From Allobosea sp. BK604 (GTDB lineage: Bacteria > Pseudomonadota > Alphaproteobacteria > Rhizobiales > Beijerinckiaceae), in contig NZ_SLZF01000007.1 of the NCBI RefSeq assembly GCF_004341515.1, positions 1-64,000 of the forward strand: DNA of 64,000 nt, read 5' to 3'. Numbering within the stretch: position 1 is the stretch's first letter; every line of letters starts with the position of its first letter. The notes below the pieces were generated by a model. It was not told the origin of the DNA. It saw nothing but the letters and a program-made list of their open reading frames with translations, and did not search any database. Below are positions 36,612 through 45,650 of this stretch, piece by piece. The translations under genes and the position numbers were made by a program.

Positions 36612-37766
36612 ATGGCCTCGCGCTCCCTCACGCTCTATCGTCCGCTGCACCCGAGCGTGCATCGCGAGCTCGTCGAGCTGCTCTACACCTCGTTGCCGCA
36701 GGTCTGCGCCAGTGCGGGCACGGCCTTCATCGGAGCCTTCGCCCTCGCGCTCCAGAGCGGCGATCGCGGCTATGCCGTCATCACCGTGCTGATCGGCCTC
36801 GCCGCCCTGCTCCGGCTCTACTGGCTCCTCGGCTATCCTCGGACGCGCGCGCTCGACCAGGCCGAGGTGCTGAAATGGGAGCGTCGCTACGGCATTGGCG
36901 GCTCGGCCTTCGCCTTCGCGCTCGGCCTGCTCTCGCTGCGGGCGCTCGACCTCGACGATGCTCCCGGCGCCTGGATCGCCTTCGGCCTGGCCCTGGCCTT
37001 TGCTGCCGGCATGGTCTCGCGCGCGGCGGTGCGGCCCTGGATCGTGCTGGTCGCCGGCGCCTTCCTGCTGGCTCCGATCATCCTGGGCGGGCTGATGCGG
37101 CCGGAAATGCCCTACAGGCTCGGCGCGATCATGCTCTTCCTGTTCTGGGCGACGATGCGCGAGGCGTCGCGGCATCTCAGCACGGCCTTCGTCGAGCGAT
37201 TGGAGGCCAAGCGCGAGCTCGCCCATCAGGCGAACCACGATGCCCTGACCGGCCTGCCGAACCGCCTGGCCTTCTCGTCGGCCTTCAAGCCGGCGGTCGA
37301 GGGCGCTGATCGCAGGGCCTTCGCGGTGATCGCGCTCGATCTCGACGGCTTCAAGCCGGTGAATGACCGCTTTGGCCATCCCGCCGGCGATGCGCTGCTG
37401 CGTGCGGTCGCGGGCCGCTTGCGTCTTTGCGCCGATGCTGGCGCGCTCGTCGCGCGCGTGGGCGGAGACGAGTTCATGGTCCTGCATCGCTTCGACGGAC
37501 TGGCGGCCGATGATGCGGCTGCCCTGCAGCTGGCGCGGAAGATGGTCCAGGCGCTCGGCCAGCCCTTCGAGATCGACGGCACCCGTCTTTCTATTGGCGC
37601 CAGCGCCGGCATCCTGCTGTCTTCGCCCGAGATGGCGCGGCAGGATTGGGAAAGCCTGCTCGAGCGTGCCGACGAGGCGCTCTACGGCGCCAAGCGGGCG
37701 GGCGGGGCGCGCTGCCATTGGGCCGCGCCGCGGCATGCGGCCGATGGCGAGATGACGGCGGCCTGA
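36612..37766 (+). CDS. Diguanylate cyclase (membrane-anchored GGDEF protein)
   Basis: A 384-residue inner-membrane enzyme making cyclic di-GMP from two GTP. About five to six hydrophobic helices (about residues 25-180) act as a sensor/anchor region, then a GGDEF domain begins at NHDALTGLPNR (about 208). The active site GGDEF (284-288) and RFGHPAGD (253-260) are intact. The inhibitory RxxD site normally five residues before GGDEF is absent, so product inhibition is not expected through it. ATG 36612 follows lepA by 75 bp; the 3' end is 2 bp from the convergent MFS gene. Confidence 0.92.
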   Translation: MASRSLTLYRPLHPSVHRELVELLYTSLPQVCASAGTAFIGAFALALQSGDRGYAVITVLIGLAALLRLYWLLGYPRTRALDQAEVLKWERRYGIGGSAFAFALGLLSLRALDLDDAPGAWIAFGLALAFAAGMVSRAAVRPWIVLVAGAFLLAPIILGGLMRPEMPYRLGAIMLFLFWATMREASRHLSTAFVERLEAKRELAHQANHDALTGLPNRLAFSSAFKPAVEGADRRAFAVIALDLDGFKPVNDRFGHPAGDALLRAVAGRLRLCADAGALVARVGGDEFMVLHRFDGLAADDAAALQLARKMVQALGQPFEIDGTRLSIGASAGILLSSPEMARQDWESLLERADEALYGAKRAGGARCHWAAPRHAADGEMTAA

Positions 37767-37768
37767 GC

Positions 37769-39079
37769 TCAGGCCAGCGCGACCCGCTTGGTCTCGGCCT
37801 TGATCAGGAAAGCAGCCAGCGCGCCAACGAGCAGCAGCGCCGCGAACATGCCGACCGCCGCGGTGAAGCTCTGCGCGATCACCAGCGCCACCGCCGACGG
37901 CGCCAGCAACCCGCCGAGCCGCGCCATCGCGCCAGCTGCGCCCATGCCGGTGCCGCGCAGCTCGGTCGGGTAAAGCTCGGGAGTATAGGCATAGAGCGCG
38001 CCCCAGGTGCCGAGCAGGGCGAAGCTCATCAGCAGGATCGAGCCTCCGATCAGATAGGCGTCGGATGCCGCCACGAAGAGCGCGCAGCCGGCGGCGCTGA
38101 GCAGCAGGAAGCCGATCAGCGTCGGCCTTCGGCCCCATTGCTCGACACCATAGGCCGCCAGCGCATAGCCGGGGATCTGCGCCAGCGCGACCACGACCAG
38201 GAAGCCGTAGCCGCGCACGAAGCCGAAGCCTTCGCCCGCGAGCCTCGCCGGCATCCAGGTGAAGACGCCGTAATAGGACACCGAGACCAGGAACCAGATC
38301 GCGAGGATCGAGACGGTCCGGCGCAGGAGCATGGGCGAGAACAGGCTGGCATGTGCCCCGCCTTGCGGCACCGCGATCGTCGCGCCGGACGGCAATTCAG
38401 CTTGCCCATTCGCCCGCAGCATCTGGTTGAGCACGCCGCGTGCCTCCTCGGCTCGGCCCTCCTTGAGCAGGTAAAGCGGCGATTCCGGCACCCAGAAGCG
38501 TAGCCAGATGCCGATCAGCGCCGGGAAGGCGGTCACGGCGAAGATCCAGCGCCAGGCGTCGGCGACGCCGGCGGCGCTCGCCGCCCAGGCCGCAAGCGCG
38601 ACGATGATCGTGCCGATGGCCCAGAAGCCCTCGAGCATGACGAGCCAGCGCCCGCGATTCTTCGGCGGCAGGAACTCGGCCATCATCGCGTAATCGACCG
38701 GCAAGGTGCCGCCGACCGCCATGCCGGTGAGGAAACGCAGGGCAAGCAACGTTGCGAAGGAGGGCGCGAACACCGAAAGCAGCCCGAATACTGCGTCGCA
38801 GGCCACCGTGACGAGCAGCACGCGTCGCCGTCCATAGCGATCGGCCAGGCGGCCGAACAGCGCTGCGCCGATCAGCATGCCCAGGAAGAACAGCGTGCCG
38901 GTCTGCAGCGCTTCCGGCACGGTGAGTTTGAACGTCGCCGCAATCGAGGCCGCGGTGAAGCCGACGGCGAGGACCTGCATCGCATCCGCGGCCCAGACCA
39001 GCCCGAATATGCCGAGCAGCTTGCGCTGGAACGGGCCGGTGCCGGCGGTGGACAGGACGCTCTCGACGGGGATGCTCAT
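37769..39079 (-). CDS. MFS transporter, sugar/acid:H+ symporter-like
   Basis: A 436-residue twelve-helix major facilitator. The family loop GRLADRYGRRRVLL (about 75-88) and PESPLYLLKEGRAEEAR after helix 6 are typical of the sugar-porter/aromatic-acid symporter group. Substrate not deducible. ATG 39079 is chosen; the frame extends eleven codons further without hydrophobic character. It lies 38 bp downstream of the HAD gene on the same strand. Confidence 0.88.
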   Translation of the reverse strand: MSIPVESVLSTAGTGPFQRKLLGIFGLVWAADAMQVLAVGFTAASIAATFKLTVPEALQTGTLFFLGMLIGAALFGRLADRYGRRRVLLVTVACDAVFGLLSVFAPSFATLLALRFLTGMAVGGTLPVDYAMMAEFLPPKNRGRWLVMLEGFWAIGTIIVALAAWAASAAGVADAWRWIFAVTAFPALIGIWLRFWVPESPLYLLKEGRAEEARGVLNQMLRANGQAELPSGATIAVPQGGAHASLFSPMLLRRTVSILAIWFLVSVSYYGVFTWMPARLAGEGFGFVRGYGFLVVVALAQIPGYALAAYGVEQWGRRPTLIGFLLLSAAGCALFVAASDAYLIGGSILLMSFALLGTWGALYAYTPELYPTELRGTGMGAAGAMARLGGLLAPSAVALVIAQSFTAAVGMFAALLLVGALAAFLIKAETKRVALA

Positions 39080-39117
39080 GCTGTTCAACGCCTCTTCGGA
39101 TAGCCTCGGCAATCGCC

Positions 39118-39732
39118 TCAGAGCGGGACGCCGAGCTCTTTCAGCTCCGCCCGCAGATCGATCGGCTCGACGAAATGGATCGCCTGCATGCCGACGGCGC
39201 GCGCGCCTTTGATGTTCTTCTCGCTGTCATCGACGAAGATGCAGTTGGCGGCGCTGAGCCCGTAGCGCGTGAACAATGTCTGGTAGATCGCCGGATCCGG
39301 CTTGATCAGCTGCTCATGCGCGGAGACGATGACGCCATCGAACGTGCCGAGGAAGGGGAAGCGGATCAGGCTCTCCGCCCATTTCTCCCGCGAGAAATTG
39401 GTGATGGCATAGACCTTCTCGCCCTTGTCCTTCAGTTCCGCGAGGATCGCGACGCTGTCTTCGATCACGCCGTCCACGGTCTCGTGCCAGCGCTCGTCAT
39501 AGGCGCGGATCTCGGTCTCCCATTCCGGATGCTGCTTCACCAGCAGCGCCACCGCATCGGCCCAGGGCCGGCCACGATCCTGCTCGATATTCCAGGCGGA
39601 GGTGCAAATGTTCTGCATGAACCAGTGCATCTTCTCCTGGTCCGGGATCAGCTGGCGGTAGAGATGGCGCGGGTCCCAGCGGAGCAGGACATTGCCGACG
39701 TCGAAGACGACTGTGGGGGTGGTCGTAACCAT
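39118..39732 (-). CDS. HAD family phosphatase (YihX-like)
   Basis: A 204-residue haloacid-dehalogenase-fold hydrolase. Motif I is VVFDVGNVLLRWD, with the nucleophile Asp followed by VGN in place of the usual DxD, as in YihX-type sugar phosphatases. Motif II is ITNFS, motif III the Lys of IKPDPAIY, and motif IV FVDDSEKNIKGA. It is cytoplasmic, with a phosphorylated small molecule as substrate. It lies upstream of the MFS gene and is divergent from msrQ. Confidence 0.88.
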   Translation of the reverse strand: MVTTTPTVVFDVGNVLLRWDPRHLYRQLIPDQEKMHWFMQNICTSAWNIEQDRGRPWADAVALLVKQHPEWETEIRAYDERWHETVDGVIEDSVAILAELKDKGEKVYAITNFSREKWAESLIRFPFLGTFDGVIVSAHEQLIKPDPAIYQTLFTRYGLSAANCIFVDDSEKNIKGARAVGMQAIHFVEPIDLRAELKELGVPL

Positions 39733-39908
39733 GGCGTTCCCGTCTACGAATTCTGGTTGGCTGGCAGAGGGCTCACGCCCTTGTGTGCAGAGCGGCGAGA
39801 CAGACGCAAGCCGCTTCGCGTATCACCAGCAAAGCATTTTTGGGCAGGCCGGACACCGACCTGCGCATGGAGAATGCATCGGAGTCGCATCCGAAGACGG
39901 AGACGGGC

Positions 39909-40796
39909 ATGAACGACTGGCTGCCATGGCTTGACCGGAAGGGTCGTTTCTCCGGGTTGCGCGCCGGCACTTTCGCGCTGATGCTGGTTCCGGCCCTTTG
40001 GCTCGCCTATGACGCCTGGATGGGCCAGCTCGGCTCGAAGCCCTGGACGCAGGCCGTGCACGATACCGGCACCTGGGCGGTGCGCATCCTCGTCCTGACG
40101 CTGGCGATCACGCCCTTCCGCCGCATCCTCGATTGGCCGAAACTCGTCGGCGTGCGCCGGATGGTCGGCCTCTTCGTGATGTTCTACGCCCTGGCGCACC
40201 TGACGCTCTATTGCATCGACCTCGCCTTCGACTGGGGGCTGATCGTCTCCGAGATCGTCAAGCGCTTCTATCTGGTCGTCGGCTTCACCGCGCTCACCGG
40301 CCTCGTCGCGCTCGGCATCACCTCGACCGACGCGATGATCCGCCGGCTCGGCTCGGCCAATTGGCAGCGCCTGCATAATCTCGTCTATGTCATCGCGGCG
40401 CTCGGCCTGCTGCATTTTGCCCTGCAATCGAAGCTCGACGTCACCCAGCCTGTCCTGGTCACCGGGCTCTTCGCGCTGCTGATGGTCTACCGGCTGATGC
40501 AGCGCTTCGGCATTCCCTATGACACGCCCCGGCTCATCGCCGCGGCGATCGTCACCGGCCTCTTGACCGCGCTTTGCGAAACCGCCTGGTACGCACTCAC
40601 CACCGGCGTCTCGGCCTGGCTCGTCTTCCAGGCCAATTTCGACGCTTTCACCTATGGCGACATCAGCTTCCTCAGGCCCGGCCATTGGGTCCTGCTGGCG
40701 GGGCTCGTCGTCGCGGCTGCCCATGCCTGGCGCGCGCCCGCTCCGCGCAAGCCGCGGCGGGAGCGCAATGCCGTGCCGGCGCAGGCGCGGTCATAA
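39909..40796 (+). CDS. msrQ: MsrQ, haem-binding membrane subunit of the methionine-sulfoxide reductase system
   Basis: A 295-residue ferric-reductase-like membrane protein with about six to seven helices. The core matches MsrQ: RRMVGLFVMFYALAHLTLY carries one haem histidine, and NWQRLHNLVYVIAALGLLHF two more. MsrQ passes electrons from quinols to the periplasmic MsrP, which repairs oxidised methionines. msrP normally adjoins it but is not in this window. ATG 39909 is preceded by GGAGACGGG; ATG 39867 in the same frame lacks such a site. Confidence 0.88.
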   Translation: MNDWLPWLDRKGRFSGLRAGTFALMLVPALWLAYDAWMGQLGSKPWTQAVHDTGTWAVRILVLTLAITPFRRILDWPKLVGVRRMVGLFVMFYALAHLTLYCIDLAFDWGLIVSEIVKRFYLVVGFTALTGLVALGITSTDAMIRRLGSANWQRLHNLVYVIAALGLLHFALQSKLDVTQPVLVTGLFALLMVYRLMQRFGIPYDTPRLIAAAIVTGLLTALCETAWYALTTGVSAWLVFQANFDAFTYGDISFLRPGHWVLLAGLVVAAAHAWRAPAPRKPRRERNAVPAQARS

Positions 40797-40878
40797 TCTT
40801 TCAAGCAAAGCAGGCTTTCGAAGAAGAATAGTCTCAAGCTGGTTGGCAGCCCGGCATTGAGTGTCTAACCCTTGTTCT

Positions 40879-42609
40879 ATGCCTGACGACGCAAGAGCAC
40901 AGCCCACCGCCGACGTCGCCGCCGCCGAGGTGGCGGCCGAGGGGCTGGCTCCGCCGGGCGGCGGCTCTGTCTCGCCTTTCCTGCCGCTGCGCCAGCCGAT
41001 TTTCCGCGCCGTCTGGTTCGCGAGCCTGGCCTCCTATTTCGGCGGCATGATCCAGAATGTCGGCGCCGCCTGGCTGATGACCTCGATCGCCACCTCGGCC
41101 GACATCATCGCGCTGGTCCAGGCCTCGACCACCTTGCCGGTGATGCTGTTCTCGCTCGCAGCCGGCGCGATCTCCGACAATTACGACCGGCGCAAGGTGA
41201 TGCTCACCGCCCAGAGCTTCATGTTCGCGGTCTCGATCGGGCTCGCCGTCTGCGCCTGGCTCGACGTGATGACGCCCTGGCTGCTGCTCGCCTTCACCTT
41301 CCTGATCGGTTGCGGTACGGCGCTCAACGGCCCGGCCTGGCAATCCTCCGTCGGCGAGATGGTGCCGCGCTCCGACCTGCCGGCGGCGATCACCTTGAAC
41401 AGCGTCGGCTTCAACATCGCCCGCAGCGTCGGCCCGGCGCTCGGCGGCATCATCGTCGCGGCGGCCGGCGCCGTCATCGCCTTTGCCGTCAATGCCGTCA
41501 GCTATATCGGGCTCATCGTCGTGCTCTCGCGCTGGCGCCCGCCGGTGGTCGAGCGGCTGCTGCCGCGCGAGACGCTCGGTATCGCGATGAGTGCCGGCAT
41601 CCGCTATGTCGCGATGTCCCCGAATATCCGCTCCGTCCTGCTGCGCGGCTTCGCCTTCGGCTTCGGCGCCATTGCGGCGCAGGCGCTGCTGCCGCTGGTG
41701 GCGCGCGACCTGGTCCAGGGCGGGCCGCTGACCTTCGGCCTGCTGCTCGGCGCCTTCGGCATCGGCGCAATCGCCGGCGCCTTCCTGAGCGCCCGCCTGC
41801 GCGCCGCCTACTCAACCGAGGCGCTGGTACGCGGCTCCTTCATCGCCTTTGCCGTCGCGGTCGCCGTCACCGGCTACAGCACCGTGACCGTGATCAGCAT
41901 GGCGGCGATGGTGATCGCCGGCGCGAGCTGGGTTCTGGCGCTCTCGACCTTCAACGCCACCGTCCAGCTCTCGGCTCCGCGCTGGGTCGTCGGCCGGGCG
42001 CTGGCGCTTTACCAGATGGCAACCTTCGGCGGCATGGCGCTGGGCAGTTGGGTCTGGGGCACGGCCTCGGCCGCGTATGGCACCGAATGGGCGCTGCTCT
42101 TCGCCGCCATCGCGCTCGTCGTGGGGGCGGCGCTGGGCCTGCGCTATACGCTGCCGCCGCTCGAACAGCTCAATCTCGATCCGCTCAGCCGCTGGCAGGA
42201 GCCGAAGGTAGCGGTCGATATCGAGCCGCGCAGCGGGCCGATCATCGTCACCATCGAGTACATTATCCGCGAGGAGGACGTGGTTCCGTTCCTCAATGTG
42301 ATGGCCGAGCGCCGCCGCATCCGCCGCCGCGACGGTGCGCGCCACTGGGCGCTGCTGCGCGACCTGACCGACCCCAAGCTCTGGATCGAGCGCTATGACA
42401 GCCCGACCTGGGTCGAATATGTCCGCCAGAACCAGCGCGTCACCCAGGCCGACGCCGCCATCGGCGAGCGTGTCCGCGCCCTGCACCAAGGCCCGGAGCC
42501 GCCGCGCGTCCATCGCGTCATCGAGCGCCAGACCGACTCGCTGCCCTTCGCCCCGGCCAGGCCGACGCAGGACATGGCGAGCCCGATGACGGATCCGCGC
42601 TCGGCCTGA
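40879..42609 (+). CDS. MFS transporter with C-terminal soluble domain
   Basis: A 576-residue protein. Residues about 40-425 form a twelve-helix transporter of the MFS_3 (EntS-like exporter) group, with SDNYDRRKVML as the helix 2-3 loop. After a linker, about 455-530 (IIVTIEYIIREEDVVPF...LRDLTDPKLWIERYDSPTW) resemble an antibiotic-biosynthesis-monooxygenase-like alpha/beta domain on the cytoplasmic side. The fused domain may sense or modify the exported compound, which is unknown. ATG 40879 is used; GTG 40861 is an in-frame alternative, and neither has a strong ribosome site. Confidence 0.85.
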   Translation: MPDDARAQPTADVAAAEVAAEGLAPPGGGSVSPFLPLRQPIFRAVWFASLASYFGGMIQNVGAAWLMTSIATSADIIALVQASTTLPVMLFSLAAGAISDNYDRRKVMLTAQSFMFAVSIGLAVCAWLDVMTPWLLLAFTFLIGCGTALNGPAWQSSVGEMVPRSDLPAAITLNSVGFNIARSVGPALGGIIVAAAGAVIAFAVNAVSYIGLIVVLSRWRPPVVERLLPRETLGIAMSAGIRYVAMSPNIRSVLLRGFAFGFGAIAAQALLPLVARDLVQGGPLTFGLLLGAFGIGAIAGAFLSARLRAAYSTEALVRGSFIAFAVAVAVTGYSTVTVISMAAMVIAGASWVLALSTFNATVQLSAPRWVVGRALALYQMATFGGMALGSWVWGTASAAYGTEWALLFAAIALVVGAALGLRYTLPPLEQLNLDPLSRWQEPKVAVDIEPRSGPIIVTIEYIIREEDVVPFLNVMAERRRIRRRDGARHWALLRDLTDPKLWIERYDSPTWVEYVRQNQRVTQADAAIGERVRALHQGPEPPRVHRVIERQTDSLPFAPARPTQDMASPMTDPRSA

Positions 42610-42621
42610 ACGAATCTCGCG

Positions 42622-42706
42622 GTCATTGCGAGCGCAGCGAAGCAATCCAGGTGGACTGTGCTCAACGCCCTTGGATTGCTTCGTCGCTACGCTCCTCGCA
42701 ATGACG
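42622..42706. repeat. Interspersed imperfect palindrome, family A (copy 2)
   Basis: GTCATTGCGAG...GAAGCAATCCAG on the left is mirrored by TTGGATTGCTTCG...CTCGCAATGAC on the right. This is the best-preserved copy in the window. It fills the gap between the convergent MFS and uncharacterised genes and could form a bidirectional transcript-end hairpin. Confidence 0.88.
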
Positions 42707-42718
42707 GCGGAGCTTCTC

Positions 42719-43054
42719 TCAAGCCTTCAGATGCAGCGTCACCAGCAGGGTGATCTCGACCCCCTCCGGCAGATCCGTTGCGACGCGCAGGAAGTTGCCG
42801 AAATGGGCGACGCGCTGGAAGGTCACGGCGTCGGTCGCGGCCGGCAGGTCGAAGCTCGAGCCTTCCGGCACCCAGTGCATGCCGTCGCCGGAGATCTCGA
42901 TGCGTGCCTTCGGCAGCTTGCCCTTGGGGGGCTTGAGGGCGCGGACGAAGACGATCGCCTCCTTGGCCCAGCCGCCCTCATAGGGCTCGGTGGCGGATGC
43001 GCCTGTCCAGGTCTCGTTGCGGGCGATGATGGCGGTGAGGTTCTCAGGCAGCAT
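42719..43054 (-). CDS. Uncharacterised 111-residue protein
   Basis: Not recognised. It is a soluble protein with no signal peptide or membrane segment, rich in beta-strand-like alternation (ARIEISGDGMHWVPEG, VTLHLKA at the end). Its ATG overlaps the stop of the 295-residue gene upstream (ATGA), so the two are translationally coupled and probably work together. It is the last gene of the leftward sugar-type transporter arm. A small beta-sandwich accessory protein is plausible, but no function is claimed. Confidence 0.7.
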   Translation of the reverse strand: MLPENLTAIIARNETWTGASATEPYEGGWAKEAIVFVRALKPPKGKLPKARIEISGDGMHWVPEGSSFDLPAATDAVTFQRVAHFGNFLRVATDLPEGVEITLLVTLHLKA

Positions 43055-43941
43055 CAGAAGTCCCCCGAAAGGCAGACCGAGTCGAGATAGGCGAAAGTGC
43101 GCTTGTCGGTGTCCGTCTCCGCGAAGAAGCAGAGATTGAGCATGCACCAGAGATTCTTCATCGCGGGGATGCGGATGCAGTCGAAGCCCGCCATGTCGAA
43201 CTGGCGGTCGTTCACCTGGAAGCCGGTCGCCTGCATCGTCGACAGGTCGAAGTCGAAGCGCAGGTAGTGCCAGTTAATCTTGGTCGGGATCTCGTTGTAG
43301 CAGAGCTTCTGCTCCCCGCCGGGAAGGTCCTCCCAGTCGGAATCGGCGAGGTGGTAATGCGAGATCGTCTTGCCGACATCGCCGATCGGCTTGATCTCGG
43401 TGGTCTTGCGCTTGAACTGCCATTTCTGCAGGTGCTTGCCGTCGCGCGCATTGAGGAAGCGCAGATGCGGCATCACGCGCTCGCCGCCGGTCCCGAACTG
43501 GTCACCGACCTGGAGGTCGTAGAGGAAGCCGAAGGAGCGCACGTCGGTCTCCATCAGCTGCAGTTCCGTCGCCTCCGGCTTGAAGGTGAAATAGCACTCC
43601 ATGCGGATCGGCCCGGCCTTTCGGAAGGTGAGCCGCTTCAGCGTGACGTTCTGCGCGCCACGCTTCGGCCGCGTCGCGAGCTTCAGCGCATAGGAACCGT
43701 CGACGCCGCCATGCGAGCCGAAATCCCAGTTCGGCAGGGTCGAGAGCATGGCATGGGTGTGCTGGGCATAACCCGGCAGCATCTGGTCGAGCGTGATCTC
43801 GTAATTGCCGACGAGCTGCGTGTAGCCGCACATGCCGCGGTCGAAATCGTCGAGGCAGATGATGCGTGGCAGCGGGTCGAAGCGGCTGAGCTGCGGATCG
43901 GCCTCGCGGATGGCGCGGCGCATGTCGTCTAGCTGGGTCAT
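43054..43941 (-). CDS. Uncharacterised 295-residue protein coupled to ABC permeases
   Basis: Not recognised by function. It is soluble, without signal peptide, and rich in aromatic and acidic residues: PRIICLDDFDRGMCGYTQLVG near residue 25, WDFGSHGGVDGSYALKL at about 72-88, FGFLYDLQVGDQ, and repeated beta-strands consistent with a jelly-roll or concanavalin-like fold. Many His/Asp/Glu in short motifs could form a metal or sugar site. It lies 3 bp after a sugar-type ABC permease gene and overlaps the next small gene, so it belongs to the transporter operon. A carbohydrate-binding or lyase/isomerase role is a guess. Confidence 0.75.
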   Translation of the reverse strand: MTQLDDMRRAIREADPQLSRFDPLPRIICLDDFDRGMCGYTQLVGNYEITLDQMLPGYAQHTHAMLSTLPNWDFGSHGGVDGSYALKLATRPKRGAQNVTLKRLTFRKAGPIRMECYFTFKPEATELQLMETDVRSFGFLYDLQVGDQFGTGGERVMPHLRFLNARDGKHLQKWQFKRKTTEIKPIGDVGKTISHYHLADSDWEDLPGGEQKLCYNEIPTKINWHYLRFDFDLSTMQATGFQVNDRQFDMAGFDCIRIPAMKNLWCMLNLCFFAETDTDKRTFAYLDSVCLSGDF

Positions 43942-43944
43942 GAC

Positions 43945-44778
43945 CTATCCTTTCACCGCGCCGGCCGTCAGGCCCGCCACGAGATGCTTCTGCATGAGGA
44001 TGACGAAGGCGAGCACGGGCAGGAGCTGGATGGCGGAGGCCGCGAACAGCACTCCCCATTCGACGCCCTCGACCGCGCCGATCATCTCCGCCACGACCAG
44101 AGGCGCGGTCTTGGCCTTGGTGGTGGTGAAGATGAAAGCGAAGAGGAACTCGTTCCAGGCGTAGACGATGACGAAGACCGCGACCGCGAGCATGCCTTGC
44201 GCCGCCAGCGGGAAGATCACGCGCCGGATGATCTGGAAGCGCGAGGCGCCGTCGATCATCGCGGATTCGTCGAGCTCGCGCGGGATCTGGTCGATGAAGG
44301 TCCGCATCACGATCGTGCCGAGCGAGACGAAGAAGGTCGCGTAGAGCAGGATCAGGATGAAATGCGTGTCGTTGAGCTTCAGCCAGTTCACCACCGGGAA
44401 GAGCGGCAGCGTGATCACGATCGGCGGGATCAGCCGGATGAAGATCAGGAAGAAGGCGCTGGCCTGAAGCGCCTTGCTGGCATGGCGCGAATAGGCGTAG
44501 CCGGCGAGCAGCGAGACGGAGACGGCAAGTACGGTCGCCCCCGTCGTCACCAGGAAGCTGTTCCATAGGCCGGTGAAGAAGTCGCCCCAGCGGCTCCAGA
44601 GCTGGATGTAGTTCACCAGCGTCGGCTCGAACTTGAAGCGTGAGGCGACGGAGAAGATGTCGCGGTCGGCCTTGAAGGACGACATCACGATCAGGACGAT
44701 CGGCACCAGCGACCAGGCGGCGATGACGAGGACGCCGAGGAGCTTGAGCAGGGCGAGGGGGAGCGAGCGCTTACGCAT
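43945..44778 (-). CDS. Carbohydrate-type ABC transporter permease (MalG-like)
   Basis: A 277-residue inner-membrane protein with six helices. The ATPase-contacting EAA-like loop is DESAMIDGASRFQIIRRVIFPLAAQG (about 186-211). It overlaps the partner permease gene by 8 bp upstream. It needs an ATPase that is not encoded in the locus, presumably a shared MsmK/UgpC-type subunit elsewhere (inference). Confidence 0.92.
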   Translation of the reverse strand: MRKRSLPLALLKLLGVLVIAAWSLVPIVLIVMSSFKADRDIFSVASRFKFEPTLVNYIQLWSRWGDFFTGLWNSFLVTTGATVLAVSVSLLAGYAYSRHASKALQASAFFLIFIRLIPPIVITLPLFPVVNWLKLNDTHFILILLYATFFVSLGTIVMRTFIDQIPRELDESAMIDGASRFQIIRRVIFPLAAQGMLAVAVFVIVYAWNEFLFAFIFTTTKAKTAPLVVAEMIGAVEGVEWGVLFAASAIQLLPVLAFVILMQKHLVAGLTAGAVKG

Positions 44779-45646
44779 GCTTGCCGAACATCTCCCTGTA
44801 GAGGCCGCGCAGGTAGACGACGGCGAGGAGGAGCGAGGCGAGCACGAGCAGCCAGCCTGTGGCGGCTGCTGCGCCGAAGGAATTGTATCGGAAGGCCTCG
44901 AGATAGAGATAGACCGCCATCACCTCGGTCGTGCGCGCCGGCCCGCCGCCCGTCATCAGCCAGACCTCGGAGAACAGGCGGAAGGCGAAGATGTAGCGGA
45001 ACAGGGCCGCGATCAGCAGCGCCGGCATCAGCAGCGGCAAGGTGATGCGCCGGAAGGCGCGCCAGCCGGTGGCGCCGTCCATCGAGCCGGCCTCGTAGAG
45101 CTCACCGGGAATGGCGAGGCGGGCGGCATAGAGGATGACGAAGCTGAAGGGCAGGTGCAGCCAGATCGAGAGCAGGCAGACCATCAGCAGGCCGTGGCTG
45201 GGGTTCACCGACCATTCGATCGGCGGCAGGCCGATCGTGGCGAGAAGCTGGCTCATCATCCCGACTTCGGGCTCGAACAGGTAGCGCCACATCACCACCG
45301 CCGAGACCTCGGAGACGGCGTAGGGGGCGAGCACGACCGCCAGCATCAGCGCGCGGAAGGGGATGCCCGAGGCGAAGAACAGCGCCATCAGCAGGCCGAG
45401 CAGCAACTCGACATGCACGACGACCGCGACGACGATCACCGTGTTGACGAGCGCGCGCCAGAAATAGGGATCGCTCAGGACCTTGGCGTAGTTGGCGAGC
45501 CCGACATAGGTCGCCGCCTGGCCGAACGAAGACTGGTTCAGGCTGAGCCAGAATACGTAGATCGCCGGCAGGAAGATGATGCCGCCGACCATGAGCTGCA
45601 CCGGCGAGACCAGCGCGAAAGCAGGAAGGGCCGAGCGTTGGCTCAT
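44771..45646 (-). CDS. Carbohydrate-type ABC transporter permease (MalF-like)
   Basis: A 291-residue protein with six membrane helices. The coupling loop is YEAGSMDGATGWRAFRRITLPLLMP (about 198-222). It is preceded by 4 bp by the enolase-superfamily gene and overlaps the second permease gene. Family members import sugars or sugar acids. ATG 45646 gives the normal length. Confidence 0.92.
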   Translation of the reverse strand: MSQRSALPAFALVSPVQLMVGGIIFLPAIYVFWLSLNQSSFGQAATYVGLANYAKVLSDPYFWRALVNTVIVVAVVVHVELLLGLLMALFFASGIPFRALMLAVVLAPYAVSEVSAVVMWRYLFEPEVGMMSQLLATIGLPPIEWSVNPSHGLLMVCLLSIWLHLPFSFVILYAARLAIPGELYEAGSMDGATGWRAFRRITLPLLMPALLIAALFRYIFAFRLFSEVWLMTGGGPARTTEVMAVYLYLEAFRYNSFGAAAATGWLLVLASLLLAVVYLRGLYREMFGKHA

Positions 45647-45650
45647 GCTC

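Noticed and set aside
36585..38138. 517-residue minus-strand frame across the GGDEF gene and into the MFS gene
   Set aside because: It contradicts two well-supported genes and shows no domain.
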